Part shown: positions 34,306 to 43,216 of the stretch, piece by piece | Numbering within the stretch: the first letter of the stretch is position 1 | How the letters are laid out: each line of letters starts with the position of its first letter | Assembly (NCBI RefSeq): GCF_010548305.1 | Contig: NZ_JAAGLV010000008.1 | Location: forward strand, 62,001-126,000 | Source: Streptomyces sp. SID13031 | GTDB lineage: Bacteria; Actinomycetota; Actinomycetes; Propionibacteriales; Kribbellaceae | DNA: 64,000 nucleotides | Direction: 5' to 3' | Made by a program: the position numbers and the translations under genes | Notes under the pieces: model-generated | The model's input: only the letters and a program-made list of their open reading frames with translations | Databases searched by the model: none | What the model was told of the DNA's origin: nothing

Positions 34306-35217
34306 CTACTCGGGGCCTGGCCACACGGAGTTCGTCGTGGGATGGAGTTGGCGCAGAAGGTGGGCGCGGAGGGTGGCGAGGGCGGGGTGGGGGTTGGTGG
34401 TGCGCCAGATCAGGGAGTGGGGGTAGACGGGGGTGGGGTGGCGGAGGTCGATTCGGCGGAGGTCGTAGCCGTCGGGCCAGCGGAAGCGGGTCTGTTCGCC
34501 GACGAAGGTGGCGCGGTCGGGGGCCTCGGCCATCGCGTCGAGCATGGCGTCGAGGCCGAAGTTGGGTCCCACCGTGTCGATCGTGAAGCCGAACGCGGCG
34601 GCCAGTTCGTCGTAGTACGCGGCCCACTCGGTACCAGCGATGTTGCCGGGCATCCAGATCCGCTGGCCGCGGAGGTCGCTGGGGGTGAGCGTTTTCGCGT
34701 TCGCCTGCGGGTGGGCCGGTCCGGTCAGGAGCTGGAGGGGCTCGTCGAAGACGCGAACGCTGCCGAGATCGTCGCCGAGGGCGCCGCCGAGTGCGCGGAA
34801 GGTTGCATCGATGGCGCGGGCCCGTACTGCGGCGATCGCGGTCGCGCCGTCGGGGAGGTTGACGATGTCGAGGTCGACGGCGGGGTGCTCGCGATGGAAG
34901 TCGCGGACCAGGCCGGCCGGGGCGAGAAAGCCACCGATCACATCGACTCGGAGTGGTCGGTTGCCGGGTTTCACCGACGCCAGCGCTTGCTGCTCGGCCT
35001 GTAGGAGTGCTCGGGCATTCGGGAGGAACGCCTGGCCGTCGAGGGTGAGCCGGGCGCCGCGCGCAGTACGGGTGAACAAGGTGGTACCGAGGTGTTTCTC
35101 GAGGGCGGCGATGCGTTTGGAGACGGCCTGCTGGGTGATCCCGAAGTCGTCGGCGGCGTCCTGGAACTTGCCCGCGGTCGCTGCCGCGACGAAGGTACGC
35201 ACGGCGTCGAGATCCAC
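34306..35217 (-). CDS. LysR-family transcriptional regulator
   Basis: The protein has 303 residues from the GTG at 35217, giving MDLDAVRTFVAAATAGKF, the standard LysR N-terminus. The winged helix (FQDAADDFGITQQAVSKRIAALE) is at residues 18-40 and the C-terminal 200 residues form the inducer-binding domain. It is divergent from an MFS transporter with 86 bp between, which contains an ACAAC-N5-GTTGT dyad. It probably controls that transporter and itself. Inducer unknown. Confidence 0.9.
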   Translation of the reverse strand: MDLDAVRTFVAAATAGKFQDAADDFGITQQAVSKRIAALEKHLGTTLFTRTARGARLTLDGQAFLPNARALLQAEQQALASVKPGNRPLRVDVIGGFLAPAGLVRDFHREHPAVDLDIVNLPDGATAIAAVRARAIDATFRALGGALGDDLGSVRVFDEPLQLLTGPAHPQANAKTLTPSDLRGQRIWMPGNIAGTEWAAYYDELAAAFGFTIDTVGPNFGLDAMLDAMAEAPDRATFVGEQTRFRWPDGYDLRRIDLRHPTPVYPHSLIWRTTNPHPALATLRAHLLRQLHPTTNSVWPGPE

Positions 35218-35229
35218 GGGCACTGTTCT

Positions 35230-35244
35230 ACAACGTCCGGTTGT
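35230..35244. promoter_or_regulatory. Dyad in the LysR/MFS divergent promoter
   Basis: ACAAC and GTTGT flank GTCCG, 13 bp upstream of the LysR start. Short interrupted dyads of this size are typical for LysR sites. Confidence 0.4.
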
Positions 35245-35303
35245 GGCTCGCCGAGGTGAGGGTTGTTTGAGGTCGGACGGGGTGAGGGGCTTTGATCCCT
35301 CGA

Positions 35304-36518
35304 GTGAGCGAACGGAAGTTGGGGCGGCAGTTCGGCTGGTTGTGGACTTCGTACGCCGTGAGCACGGTGGGGACCTGGTTCGCCTTCGACGCGTTCCCGT
35401 TGATCGCGATCCTGGCGTTGCAGGCAGGGCCTGGGCAGGTGTCGTTGCTGGCGGCCGCCGGGCTGGCCGTGGGTGCGGTGGTGGCGGTGCCGCTCGGGCC
35501 TTGGGTGGAGTTCCGGCGCAAGGTACCGGTGATGGTCGGGATGGATCTGCTGCGCTTCGCCGCCTTGCTGAGCATCCCGGTGGCATACTGGGCCGGGTGG
35601 CTCGGCTTCTGGCAGCTGGTGGCCGTCGCGGTCGTGGTCGGTGCCGCCGACAACGCTTTCACCGCCGCGACCGGGGCAGTGCTGAAGGCCGTCGTACCGC
35701 GGGAGAAACTCCTGGTCGCCACCGGACGTTTCGAGTCGACCACGTGGACGGCCACGATGATCGGGCCGCCGTTGGGTGGCGCGTCGATCAGCCTTTTCGG
35801 GCCGGTCGTCACCGTGCTCGCCGATGCCGTCAGCTACCTGCTCTCGGCTCTGAGCGTTCGTGCGATCCGTTTGCGCGAGACCCGGCCGGCTCGTCGGGAG
35901 GAGCGCCTTCGAGTGGCGGACCTTTGGGATGGCTGGCGCTACATTTTCGGCCACTCGTCGCTGCGGTTGCTGTTCTTCAACGGAGTACTGACCAGTGGGC
36001 TGATCATGGCGACCGCGCCCGTGCTGGCTGTGCTCATGCTCGGCGAGCTCGGGTTTGCGCCGTGGCAGTACGCGCTGGCTTTCGGCCTGCCGTGCATCGG
36101 TGGGCTGATCGGCTCGCGCCTGTCCGCGCCGCTGGCCGCGCGCTTCGGCTCGCATCGCGTCCTGATCGTCACGGGGACGCTGCGCGCTTGCTGGCTTCTT
36201 GGGCTGGCCTTCATCCGGCCGGGAGTGGCTGGGCTGCTGATTGTGATCCTGGTGGAGCTGGGACTGATCACCTGCATGGGGATCTTCATGCCGCTCTTCG
36301 CTGCTTATCGGTTGACCGAGACGCCTGATGACCGGATGGCTCGGACGCTGTCGGCGTGGTCGATCTCCAGCAAGGCGGTCATCGCGCTGATGACCGCCTT
36401 GTGGGGCGTACTGGCGGCCGCGACCACCCCTCGGACGGCGGTTGTGGTCGCTGGACTGCTGATCCTCGCAACGCCGTTGTTGTTGCCGCGACGGAGCCTT
36501 GTCGCGGCCCAGCGATGA
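35304..36518 (+). CDS. Major facilitator superfamily transporter
   Basis: The protein has 404 residues from the GTG at 35304 (MSERKLGRQFGWL); a TTG four codons earlier is less likely. About 12 hydrophobic helices are visible, with a basic loop (EFRRKVPVMVGMDLLRF) between helices 2 and 3. It looks like the MFS-3/enterobactin exporter-like group of drug or metabolite efflux proteins. It is divergent from a LysR regulator. Its 3' end overlaps the convergent SGNH hydrolase gene by 140 bp. Confidence 0.87.
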   Translation: MSERKLGRQFGWLWTSYAVSTVGTWFAFDAFPLIAILALQAGPGQVSLLAAAGLAVGAVVAVPLGPWVEFRRKVPVMVGMDLLRFAALLSIPVAYWAGWLGFWQLVAVAVVVGAADNAFTAATGAVLKAVVPREKLLVATGRFESTTWTATMIGPPLGGASISLFGPVVTVLADAVSYLLSALSVRAIRLRETRPARREERLRVADLWDGWRYIFGHSSLRLLFFNGVLTSGLIMATAPVLAVLMLGELGFAPWQYALAFGLPCIGGLIGSRLSAPLAARFGSHRVLIVTGTLRACWLLGLAFIRPGVAGLLIVILVELGLITCMGIFMPLFAAYRLTETPDDRMARTLSAWSISSKAVIALMTALWGVLAAATTPRTAVVVAGLLILATPLLLPRRSLVAAQR

Positions 36519-37641
36519 ACGGGTGCTTGGCGAAGCGTTCGGCCAACTGACGGTGGGTGGCGTTGTCGGGGTGGAGTTGGTCGGGGAGCGGACGTACTGC
36601 GAAGTCTTCTTCGCCGTACAGCTCCCGGCCGTCGAGGTAGCTGAGGTTGGGATCGTCCTTCGCCCTTGCGGCGGTGAGACTCGCCAGCTCCTCGCGGATC
36701 CAGTTGAGCGTCAGCTTGCCGGGCTGATCGGGATCGCCGGTGGCACGGAACTGCGCCTTGCCGTCGGCGAAGTCCGGTACGCCGGGGCCCGGGGTGTACT
36801 CGTGGATCGGGCAGTAGATCGCGGAGATCACGAGTAGCGGCGTGGTCGGATGACCCTCGCGGATCGTGTCGAGGAAGCCGTGTACGGCCGGGCCGAACGC
36901 GCGTTGATGCATCAGGTCGAGGTTGACCAGGTTGATGCCGATCTTCACGCTGATCAGATCTGCTGGGAGGTCGCGCATGGTGCGTGCGGTGAACGGGTCG
37001 AGCAACGCGCCGCCGCCGAAGCCGAGGTTGGTCAGCTCGACGCCGCGCTGCTGGGCCACCAGGGCCGGCCAGGTCTGGGTCGGGCTTTCCGCGTTGGAGC
37101 CGTGGCTGATCGAGCTGCCGTGATGCAGCCAGACTGGCTTGCTGCTGCTCGGCTGCCGGTCGATCGGCGTATTGGTGCGCAGGGCAACCAAATCGGTGCG
37201 CTCGCGGTGCGGCAGCCAGATCTCGACGTCCTTGGCGTGGCCGGGCAGCTCGTCGAAACGGACGGTGGTGGGCGAGCCGGGCGCGAACTCGGTCGACCCG
37301 GTGGCCAGGTCGATGGTGAAGACGTTCCCGCCCGACGCGCTGCGCTGAGCCGTGAGCCGACCGTCGACGAGCAAGTCGTAAACGCCGTCGGGACCTGCAG
37401 GCGCACCGGCGTACAGGACCTTGGTCGGCAACACGTCGAGCTCGATCGCGGTCGCGCTGGTGCGGAAGACGAGCCGTACGCCGGAGGGCTGCGCCTCGGC
37501 CATCGCCAGCTGCCCGTCTGTCGACTGGGCACGCGCCCATGCGGGCAGGCGATGCGGCAGTACGCCGTACTGGGTGTGCTCTAGTTCGACCGCGCCGCGC
37601 ACGAGCTGGTTGTCGATCGGTGTGGTGATCCAAGTACTCAT
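36379..37641 (-). CDS. SGNH/GDSL-family hydrolase
   Basis: The protein has 420 residues from the ATG at 37641 (MSTWITTPIDNQLVRG). Residues 1-165 form a beta-sandwich domain; the hydrolase domain follows with HGSSISHG (nucleophile Ser, block I), the Gly of NLGFGGGALLDP (block II), the Asn of IGINLVN (block III) and DQLHPDN with Asp and His (block V). No signal peptide is seen, so it is probably cytoplasmic; esters or acetylated sugars are likely substrates. The last 45 residues, rich in Pro, Arg and Ser, lie antisense to the MFS gene and may be a late extension. It is divergent from a TetR regulator. Confidence 0.82.
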   Translation of the reverse strand: MSTWITTPIDNQLVRGAVELEHTQYGVLPHRLPAWARAQSTDGQLAMAEAQPSGVRLVFRTSATAIELDVLPTKVLYAGAPAGPDGVYDLLVDGRLTAQRSASGGNVFTIDLATGSTEFAPGSPTTVRFDELPGHAKDVEIWLPHRERTDLVALRTNTPIDRQPSSSKPVWLHHGSSISHGSNAESPTQTWPALVAQQRGVELTNLGFGGGALLDPFTARTMRDLPADLISVKIGINLVNLDLMHQRAFGPAVHGFLDTIREGHPTTPLLVISAIYCPIHEYTPGPGVPDFADGKAQFRATGDPDQPGKLTLNWIREELASLTAARAKDDPNLSYLDGRELYGEEDFAVRPLPDQLHPDNATHRQLAERFAKHPFIAGPRQGSVAATTTALRGSAVQRPQPPSEGWSRPPVRPTRRSSAR

Positions 37642-37650
37642 AGGTAGTAT

Positions 37651-37665
37651 CCTAGACGTCCTAGG
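37651..37665. promoter_or_regulatory. Dyad, candidate TetR operator
   Basis: CCTAG and CTAGG flank ACGTC in the 47-bp gap between the divergent SGNH hydrolase and TetR genes. It overlaps where both promoters must lie. Confidence 0.55.
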
Positions 37666-37688
37666 CAAACTGATATCCGAGGAGTCGC

Positions 37689-38261
37689 ATGCCCCGCGTG
37701 GGAATGACCGCCGACCGCCTGACCCAGGCTGCGGCCGAGCTGGCCGACGAGATCGGCTTCGACAACGTCACCGTCTCGGCCCTGGCCCGCCGTTTCGGGG
37801 TGAAGGACGCGAGCCTCTACTCCCACGTCAAGAACGCCAAGGACCTCCGGGCCCGGGTCGCCGCCCTGGCCCTGACCGAACTGGCCGACCGGGTAGCAGC
37901 CTCGATGGCCGGCCGCTCCGGCAAGGACGCCCTCTTCGCCTTCGCCAACTCCTACCGCGACTACGCCAAACAACATCCCGGCCGCTACGCCGCGATGCAA
38001 CAAGACCTGGACGCCGACGGCCCCGCAGCAGCCCCCGCCCACCGCCACGCAGACCTGACCCGCTCGATCCTCCACGCCTACCCCCTAACCCCCAACGCCC
38101 AAACAGACGCCATCCGCCTCCTAGGCGCCACCCTCCACGGCTACATCACCCTGGAACTAACCGGCTCCTTCCGCCACACCCCCCGCCCCACCAACCTCTC
38201 CTGGAAGTCCACCCTCACCGCCCTCCACGCCCTCCTCACGAACTGGCCAGAGGACGATTGA
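37689..38261 (+). CDS. TetR/AcrR regulator with WHG-type C-terminal domain
   Basis: The protein has 190 residues. The N-terminal helix-turn-helix includes GFDNVTVSALARRFGVKDASLYSHV at residues 23-47. The C-terminal part (KQHPGRYAAMQ, later LLGATLHGYITLELTGSF) fits the TetR C-terminal WHG domain. GAGGAG before the ATG is a good ribosome-binding site. It is divergent from the SGNH hydrolase gene across a 15-bp dyad and likely represses it. The second half of the gene uses more C-rich codons. Confidence 0.88.
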   Translation: MPRVGMTADRLTQAAAELADEIGFDNVTVSALARRFGVKDASLYSHVKNAKDLRARVAALALTELADRVAASMAGRSGKDALFAFANSYRDYAKQHPGRYAAMQQDLDADGPAAAPAHRHADLTRSILHAYPLTPNAQTDAIRLLGATLHGYITLELTGSFRHTPRPTNLSWKSTLTALHALLTNWPEDD

Positions 38262-38304
38262 CCACCGAGGCTGAGCTGGCCGGGCCGCCAGCGATCGTGA
38301 TCCG

Positions 38305-38354
38305 ACTAGCGGGAAACTTTTTGCCTCCAGGTGCAAGTTTGTTTCCCAGCTAGT
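38305..38354. terminator. Hairpin after the TetR gene
   Basis: ACTAGCGGGAAAC pairs with GTTTCCCAGCTAGT over 13 bp with a single bulged A; inner AAACTT and AAGTTT can extend the stem. It lies 44 bp past the TetR stop and is distinctly A/T-richer than the surroundings. Terminator or regulator site; both are possible. Confidence 0.5.
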
Positions 38355-38454
38355 GGCGTGCCGACTGTTGATAGTGAGCCCTTGCCGATGGGGTGGTTTG
38401 CGAGGTGGGGCGAGGAGCGGCCGGGTTGTCCCCGGGAGGCGGCATGATGGGGGG

Positions 38455-39513
38455 ATGAGTGATCGGGCGGGTGTTGAGGCTGCGGTGGAGGCTTTGAGGA
38501 AGATCGGGTACTTCCTTGAGCGGGAGCGGCAGCCTACGCATCGGGTCAAGGCTTACCGGCGGGCGGCGGACACGATCGAGGGGTTGCCGGCGGCTGAGGT
38601 GCGGGCTCGGCGGCGGGCCGGGACGTTGACCGAATTGGCGGGGATCGGGCCCAAGACCGAGGCCGTGATCATCGAGGCGATGGACGGGGAGACTCCGGCG
38701 TACTTGGTGAAGCTGGAGAAGGCTGCGGGCGAGCTGACGGCGGCTGGGGCCGGTGTCGGGCTTCGAGGTGAGTTGAAGGCCGACCTGCATCTGCACTCGG
38801 ACTGGTCGGACGGCGGCAGCCCGATCGAGGAGATGGCTCGTACGGCGGCTGCGCTCGGGCATCGGTACATGGCGCTCACCGATCATTCGCCTCGGCTGAC
38901 GGTCGCCAACGGGCTCTCCCGCGAGCGGCGGTTGCAGCAGTTGGACGTGGTCGCCGAGCTCAACAAGAAGCTCGCGGACGAGCTCGACGGGTTCACAATC
39001 CTGAACGGGATCGAGGTCGACATCCTCGACGACGGCTCGCTCGACTGCGACAGCGAGATCCTCGCCCGGCTCGACGTCGTGGTCGCCAGCGTGCACTCCA
39101 AGCTGCGGATGGAGTCGGAGGCGATGACCGAGCGGATGGTCCGCGCGATCGCCAACCCGCACGTCGACATACTCGGCCACTGCACCGGCCGCCTCATCAC
39201 CGGCGAGCGCGGCACCCGCCCGGAGTCACAGTTCGACGCCGAGGTGGTCTTCGAGGCCTGTAAACAATTCGGTACGGCGGTGGAGATCAACTCCCGCCCC
39301 GAACGCCTCGACCCGCCCCGCCGGCTGCTCTCCGTCGCGGTGGAGACCGGCTGCGTCTTCTCGATCGACACCGACGCCCATGCCCCCGGCCAACTCGACT
39401 GGCAGATCTACGGCTGCGAGCGAGCCGAAGAATGCGAGGTCCCGGCCGACCGCGTCATCAACACCTGGGACGCACCCACCCTCCAGGAGTGGACCGCTTC
39501 GTCGCCGGGGTGA
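38455..39513 (+). CDS. PHP-domain phosphoesterase with helix-hairpin-helix N-terminus (PolX C-terminal-like)
   Basis: The protein has 352 residues from the ATG at 38455 (MSDRAGVEAAVE). Residues 1-100 resemble the helical N-domain of family X polymerases, with the hairpin LTELAGIGPKTEAVI. The PHP domain (about 103-345) carries metal-binding motifs DLHLHSDWSDGG, ALTDHS, IEVDIL, ASVHSK, ILGHCTGR and SIDTDAH. It should be a metal-dependent phosphatase or nuclease. The polymerase palm of PolX is missing. It ends 10 bp before the pirin gene and may be co-transcribed with it. Confidence 0.85.
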   Translation: MSDRAGVEAAVEALRKIGYFLERERQPTHRVKAYRRAADTIEGLPAAEVRARRRAGTLTELAGIGPKTEAVIIEAMDGETPAYLVKLEKAAGELTAAGAGVGLRGELKADLHLHSDWSDGGSPIEEMARTAAALGHRYMALTDHSPRLTVANGLSRERRLQQLDVVAELNKKLADELDGFTILNGIEVDILDDGSLDCDSEILARLDVVVASVHSKLRMESEAMTERMVRAIANPHVDILGHCTGRLITGERGTRPESQFDAEVVFEACKQFGTAVEINSRPERLDPPRRLLSVAVETGCVFSIDTDAHAPGQLDWQIYGCERAEECEVPADRVINTWDAPTLQEWTASSPG

Positions 39514-39523
39514 TACTCGGATC

Positions 39524-40525
39524 ATGAGCAATCTGGACGAGCATCCCGCTGAAGGCGTGTGTGGTGGCGAGGGGGCCGAGGGGCCAGTGGTCGAGCTGCT
39601 GGAGGCTCGCGAGGTGGTGCTCGGGCGCACGACGAAGGTCCGGCGACTGCTGCCGAACAAGAACCGCCGGATGGTCGGCGCCTGGTGCTTCGTCGACCAC
39701 TACGGGCCTGACGACCTGACGGCCAGGGTCGACTCGTACGACGTACCGGGGGAGCGCGGCATGCTCGTGCCGCCGCATCCGCACACCAGCCTGCAGACGG
39801 TGAGCTGGTTGTTCGAGGGCGAGATCGAGCACCGCGACAGCGTCGGTTCGCACGCGATGGTCCGCCCGGGCGAGCTCAACATCATGACCGCCGGCAATGG
39901 CATCGCGCACTCCGAGGTCTCGCTGCCGGACGGCCCGCCGACGCTGCACGGCGCCCAGCTCTGGGTGGCGCTGCCCGACTCCGCGCGGACGACGGTGACG
40001 CCCCACTTCAACGCGTACGCCGACCTGCCGGCGCTCGAGTTCGACGGCGCGCACGGCACCGTCATGATCGGTACCGTCGCCGGCATCACCTCGCCCGCCC
40101 CGGCCTACACGCCACTCGTCGGCGCCGACATCCAACTCGACGCCGGCCGCACCGTCAGCCTCCCACTCACTCCAGCCTTCGAGTACGCCGTACTGGTGGT
40201 CGCCGGCTCGATGACGGTCGGCGACCTGACCCCCGGATTCGGCGAGATGGTCTACCTGGGCGCCGGCCGCGAAGCCATCGAGCTGACCGGCGACGCCCGC
40301 TTCCTCCTACTCGGCGGCGAGCCCTTCGAGGAGCAACTCGTGATGTGGTGGAACTTCATCGGCCGCTCCCACGAGGAGATCGTTGCCGCCCGCAACGACT
40401 GGATGGCCTCGATCGATGCCCACGGCGCCGACCGCTTCCCGACCGTCCCCGGCTACGACGGCGCCGCCCTCCCCGCCCCACCCCTCCCAGGCGCCCGCCT
40501 CAAACCGCGCCCCCGATCTCGATGA
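39524..40525 (+). CDS. Pirin family protein
   Basis: The protein has 333 residues from the ATG at 39524, 10 bp after the PHP gene. The cupin metal site is visible in PPHPHTSLQTVSW and in the later NGIAHSE segment. The C-terminal pirin domain (LLGGEPFEEQLVMWWNFIG) is complete. Pirins are iron cupins with quercetinase or regulatory roles; which applies is unknown. The 3' end overlaps an alcohol dehydrogenase fragment by 26 bp on the other strand. Confidence 0.88.
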   Translation: MSNLDEHPAEGVCGGEGAEGPVVELLEAREVVLGRTTKVRRLLPNKNRRMVGAWCFVDHYGPDDLTARVDSYDVPGERGMLVPPHPHTSLQTVSWLFEGEIEHRDSVGSHAMVRPGELNIMTAGNGIAHSEVSLPDGPPTLHGAQLWVALPDSARTTVTPHFNAYADLPALEFDGAHGTVMIGTVAGITSPAPAYTPLVGADIQLDAGRTVSLPLTPAFEYAVLVVAGSMTVGDLTPGFGEMVYLGAGREAIELTGDARFLLLGGEPFEEQLVMWWNFIGRSHEEIVAARNDWMASIDAHGADRFPTVPGYDGAALPAPPLPGARLKPRPRSR

Positions 40526-40760
40526 CGATCTTGCCGCGGGTACCGCCCGCGGCCTGGGCGCGCTGGGGGCGTCGGCCCGCCCGCTCCAGCGGGTAGCAGG
40601 CGCCGACCCTGACCGCGAGTTCGCCGCGCTCGGCGAGCCCAGTCAAGGCGGTGAGATCGTCCTGATCCAGCCGGCAGAAGACCGGCAGGACGCCTGGTAC
40701 GCCGAACTCGGCAACCGACGCGATCCGTGCGCCGGGGCGGGCAGCCGATCCGGTCGAGCA
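40500..40760 (-). pseudogene. 3' fragment of a zinc-type alcohol dehydrogenase/quinone oxidoreductase
   Basis: About 87 residues resemble only the C-terminus of the family: RPGARIASVAEFGVPGV, then LTALTGLAERGELAVRVG and AGGTRGKIVIEIG at the end. The N-terminal GroES-like domain and most of the NAD(P) domain are missing. Upstream of 40760 the reading frame loses similarity and meets a LysR fragment on the opposite strand. The pair looks like the two outer ends of a formerly divergent oxidoreductase-LysR couple joined by an internal deletion. Confidence 0.65.
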
Positions 40761-40775
40761 CCAGGGAGCCGGGCG

Positions 40776-41111
40776 ATGGTGACCACCGCGGACCTCTGCC
40801 AAGACCCGACGTACCAGGAGGAGTGCCCGCCGATGGGCCTGGACGAGATCCTCGACCGGGTCGCCTTGGGCCGGCTCGTCACCGTCGTCGGCTCGGGCTC
40901 TGTAGATCGCCTGACCCGGGAGGTGATCGCCATCCCGGTGGCGGATCTGCCGACGACGACCCTGGTCCTCAGTTGGCTCCCGCCGACCTCACGCCCTGAG
41001 ATCGTGACGTTTGTGCATACCGTGCAGCGGACTGCCGCCGCCGTCGCCAATAGGCCCAGGTCAGTACCAGCAGCGCCGGACCCCAGAGCTGCAAAGGTGC
41101 GTAGCAGCTGA
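40776..41111 (+). pseudogene. 3' fragment of a LysR-family regulator
   Basis: About 111 codons. VTTADLCQDPTYQEECPP, MGLDEILDRVALGRLVTVVG and DLPTTTLVLSWLP match the C-terminal effector domain of LysR proteins of the kind divergent from oxidoreductase genes. The DNA-binding half is absent. After AAAVANR the frame runs on about 18 codons into sequence antisense to the next gene, so the original stop is lost. It was probably truncated in the same event that broke the neighbouring dehydrogenase fragment. Confidence 0.6.
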
Positions 41112-41529
41112 TCATCAGGGCCGCAGCGGCGTCGCTCGAGAACGGGATGAAGCCGCCAGTGAAGACATCCCGGAAGCCATAGGTCCAGATCGCGATCAGC
41201 GACAACCCACCGAGCGTCGCGGGAATGATCGCCGCGTACGGCGCAACGCGGCGCCCACCCAGCCACGGGATCCAACGCGGCACCACCTCGCCCCACGCCT
41301 TGACCATCCCGAAGGCAGTCAGCGCGACCGCCTCCGCGAACAGAGTCAGACAAACGATGTAGACACCCTGCCCAACACTGTCCACCTGAGCCGGCCGGCC
41401 ATTGTCATCCAGCATCCCCATCGACGACCCCGCGACCAACCCAAGCCGCCAAAGCCCCGACGGCAGGGTCAACAGCGGGATGACGTGCGCGAGACGATAG
41501 GCCCAGCGGGGTACAGGATGCTCTGTCAT
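40969..41529 (-). CDS. Small integral membrane protein, unknown function
   Basis: The protein has 186 residues from the ATG at 41529. Four membrane helices are visible (YRLAHVIPLLTLPSGLWRLG; QGVYIVCLTLFAEAVALTAF; AAIIPATLGGLSLIAIWTYG; ALMISCYAPLQLWGPALLVL), followed by a basic tail. No family was recognised with confidence; similar proteins are common in actinobacteria. The start codon lies in the loop of a 7-bp ATGCTCT/AGAGCAT stem (41518-41541). Its 3' end is antisense to the LysR fragment. Confidence 0.75.
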   Translation of the reverse strand: MTEHPVPRWAYRLAHVIPLLTLPSGLWRLGLVAGSSMGMLDDNGRPAQVDSVGQGVYIVCLTLFAEAVALTAFGMVKAWGEVVPRWIPWLGGRRVAPYAAIIPATLGGLSLIAIWTYGFRDVFTGGFIPFSSDAAAALMISCYAPLQLWGPALLVLTWAYWRRRRQSAARYAQTSRSQGVRSAGAN

Positions 41530-41602
41530 ACAAGAGAGCATTCAGCGGTACGCCGTACGAAGTCCTCACCCGTTGAAGGGATCTGGCTCCCTCCGGAGAG
41601 GG

Positions 41603-43072
41603 TCAGTTGCGGACGTCTGCGTGGCGGCGGATCCAGGGGGCTAAGAAGTAGAGGATGAGGGCGAAGGCGATCGTTACGATGGCTAGGCCGCCGAAGTAGG
41701 CGGTGTCTGAGGCGCCTTCGGTTGCTTGGACCAGTTGGGCGGTGATTGCCTGGCCGGCCGCTGGGGCGAGGAACCACAGCGCCATCATCTGGCTGGTGAA
41801 CGCCTTCGGAGCCAGCAGCGTCGTCGCGGCCAGGCCGACGGGGGAGAGGAACAGTTCGCCGAGCGTCTGGATGACGTAGACGACGACCAGCCACAGCGGC
41901 GAGACCAGCGACTCGCCGGCGACCGACGACGCCAGCGACATCACCGCGAACGAGAGGCCGGCGAACAGCAGCCCGGTCGCGAACTTCTGGCCGATGCTCG
42001 GGCCGCGATCGCCGAGCTTGATCCAGATCACCGCGAACACCGGCGCGAGCAAGATGATGCTGAACGGGTTCACCGACTGGAAGAACTCCGGCGTGATCGA
42101 GATCCCGAGAACAGAAAGCTCGGTCCGGTCGGCCGCGAACGTGGTCAGCGTGGTGGCGGCCTGCTCGAAGACCATGAAGAACAGCATCGCCGCGATGAAG
42201 AGCGGGATGTACGCCCGGACCCGGCGGCGTTCGTCGGCCGTCACCAGTGGGCTGCGCAGCAGCATGGTGAAGTACGCGATCGGCGCCAGGAAGCACAGGT
42301 AGGAGATCGCGTCGACCACCGGCTTCGGGCCGACGCCACCGGAGCTCCAGGCGGACAGGGCGAAGACGATCACCAGCAGGGCGACGACCGCGACGGTGAT
42401 CTTGACCATCGTCGGGCGGTCTTCGGCGGTGACTGGGTTCGGCGGGGTGTCGCCGCGGCCGTGCAGAGTGCGCCGGCCGAGCACATACGCGACCAGCGCG
42501 AGCGTCATGCCGACCGCGGCCGCCGCGAAGGCGACGTGGAAGCCGAACTCGCGGCGCAGGAAGCCGACCACGAACGGCGCGCTGAACGAGCCGATGTTGA
42601 TGCCCATGTAGAAGATCGAGAACGCCGAGTCGCGCCGGTTGTCGTCCTTCTCGTACAGGTTGCCGACCATCGTCGACACGTTCGGCTTCAGCAATCCGGT
42701 GCCGAGGGCAACCAATGCGATGCCGACGTAGGCGAGTCCCTCGACCGGGATCGCCAGGCAGAGGTGGCCGGCCACGATCACGGTACCGCCGTACAGAACC
42801 GTCCGCCGGGCGCCGAACACCCGGTCGGCGAACCAGCCGCCGAGCACCGAGAGCAGGTAGACCGACGCGCCGTAGATCGAGACGACCGCCTCGCCGAGCG
42901 ACTGGCCGAGCCCGAGCCCGTGCGCCTGGTCGGTCAGGTAGATCAACAGGATCGCGCGCATCCCGTAGTAGCTGAACCGCTCCCACAACTCGGTCGTGAA
43001 AAGCGTCATCAACCCTCGCGGGTGGCCGAAGAACTGCTTCTCCTCGACGGCGTCCTGTTGCGTACCCGACAC
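41603..43072 (-). CDS. POT/PTR2 family proton-coupled peptide transporter
   Basis: The protein has 489 residues from the GTG at 43072 (GGGAG upstream). The first helix carries ELWERFSYYGMRAIL, the ExxERFxYYG signature of POT transporters. About 14 membrane helices follow, with the typical GRRTLHGRGDTPP loop region midway and FLSPVGLAATTLLAP near the end. It imports di- and tripeptides with protons across the cytoplasmic membrane. It is divergent from the sulfone operon, 144 bp from its leader peptide. A shared role in sulfur (peptide cysteine/methionine) supply is possible but unproven. Confidence 0.92.
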   Translation of the reverse strand: MSGTQQDAVEEKQFFGHPRGLMTLFTTELWERFSYYGMRAILLIYLTDQAHGLGLGQSLGEAVVSIYGASVYLLSVLGGWFADRVFGARRTVLYGGTVIVAGHLCLAIPVEGLAYVGIALVALGTGLLKPNVSTMVGNLYEKDDNRRDSAFSIFYMGINIGSFSAPFVVGFLRREFGFHVAFAAAAVGMTLALVAYVLGRRTLHGRGDTPPNPVTAEDRPTMVKITVAVVALLVIVFALSAWSSGGVGPKPVVDAISYLCFLAPIAYFTMLLRSPLVTADERRRVRAYIPLFIAAMLFFMVFEQAATTLTTFAADRTELSVLGISITPEFFQSVNPFSIILLAPVFAVIWIKLGDRGPSIGQKFATGLLFAGLSFAVMSLASSVAGESLVSPLWLVVVYVIQTLGELFLSPVGLAATTLLAPKAFTSQMMALWFLAPAAGQAITAQLVQATEGASDTAYFGGLAIVTIAFALILYFLAPWIRRHADVRN

Positions 43073-43216
43073 GCTCGACTACTCCCTGTCGCTGGAAAAT
43101 CCTCCACTCGACCGTAGTCGGTTGGCCTCACCAACGACCACCCGGGGAGTGTCCAGCGCCTGAGACGAGCCGTCATCGCGTTGACGAATGTCTAGTAAGT
43201 CTGTTGACATTGAGGA

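Noticed and set aside
35230..35244. Dyad as a certain LysR box
   Set aside because: It lacks the exact T-N11-A form, so it is kept only as a low-confidence site.
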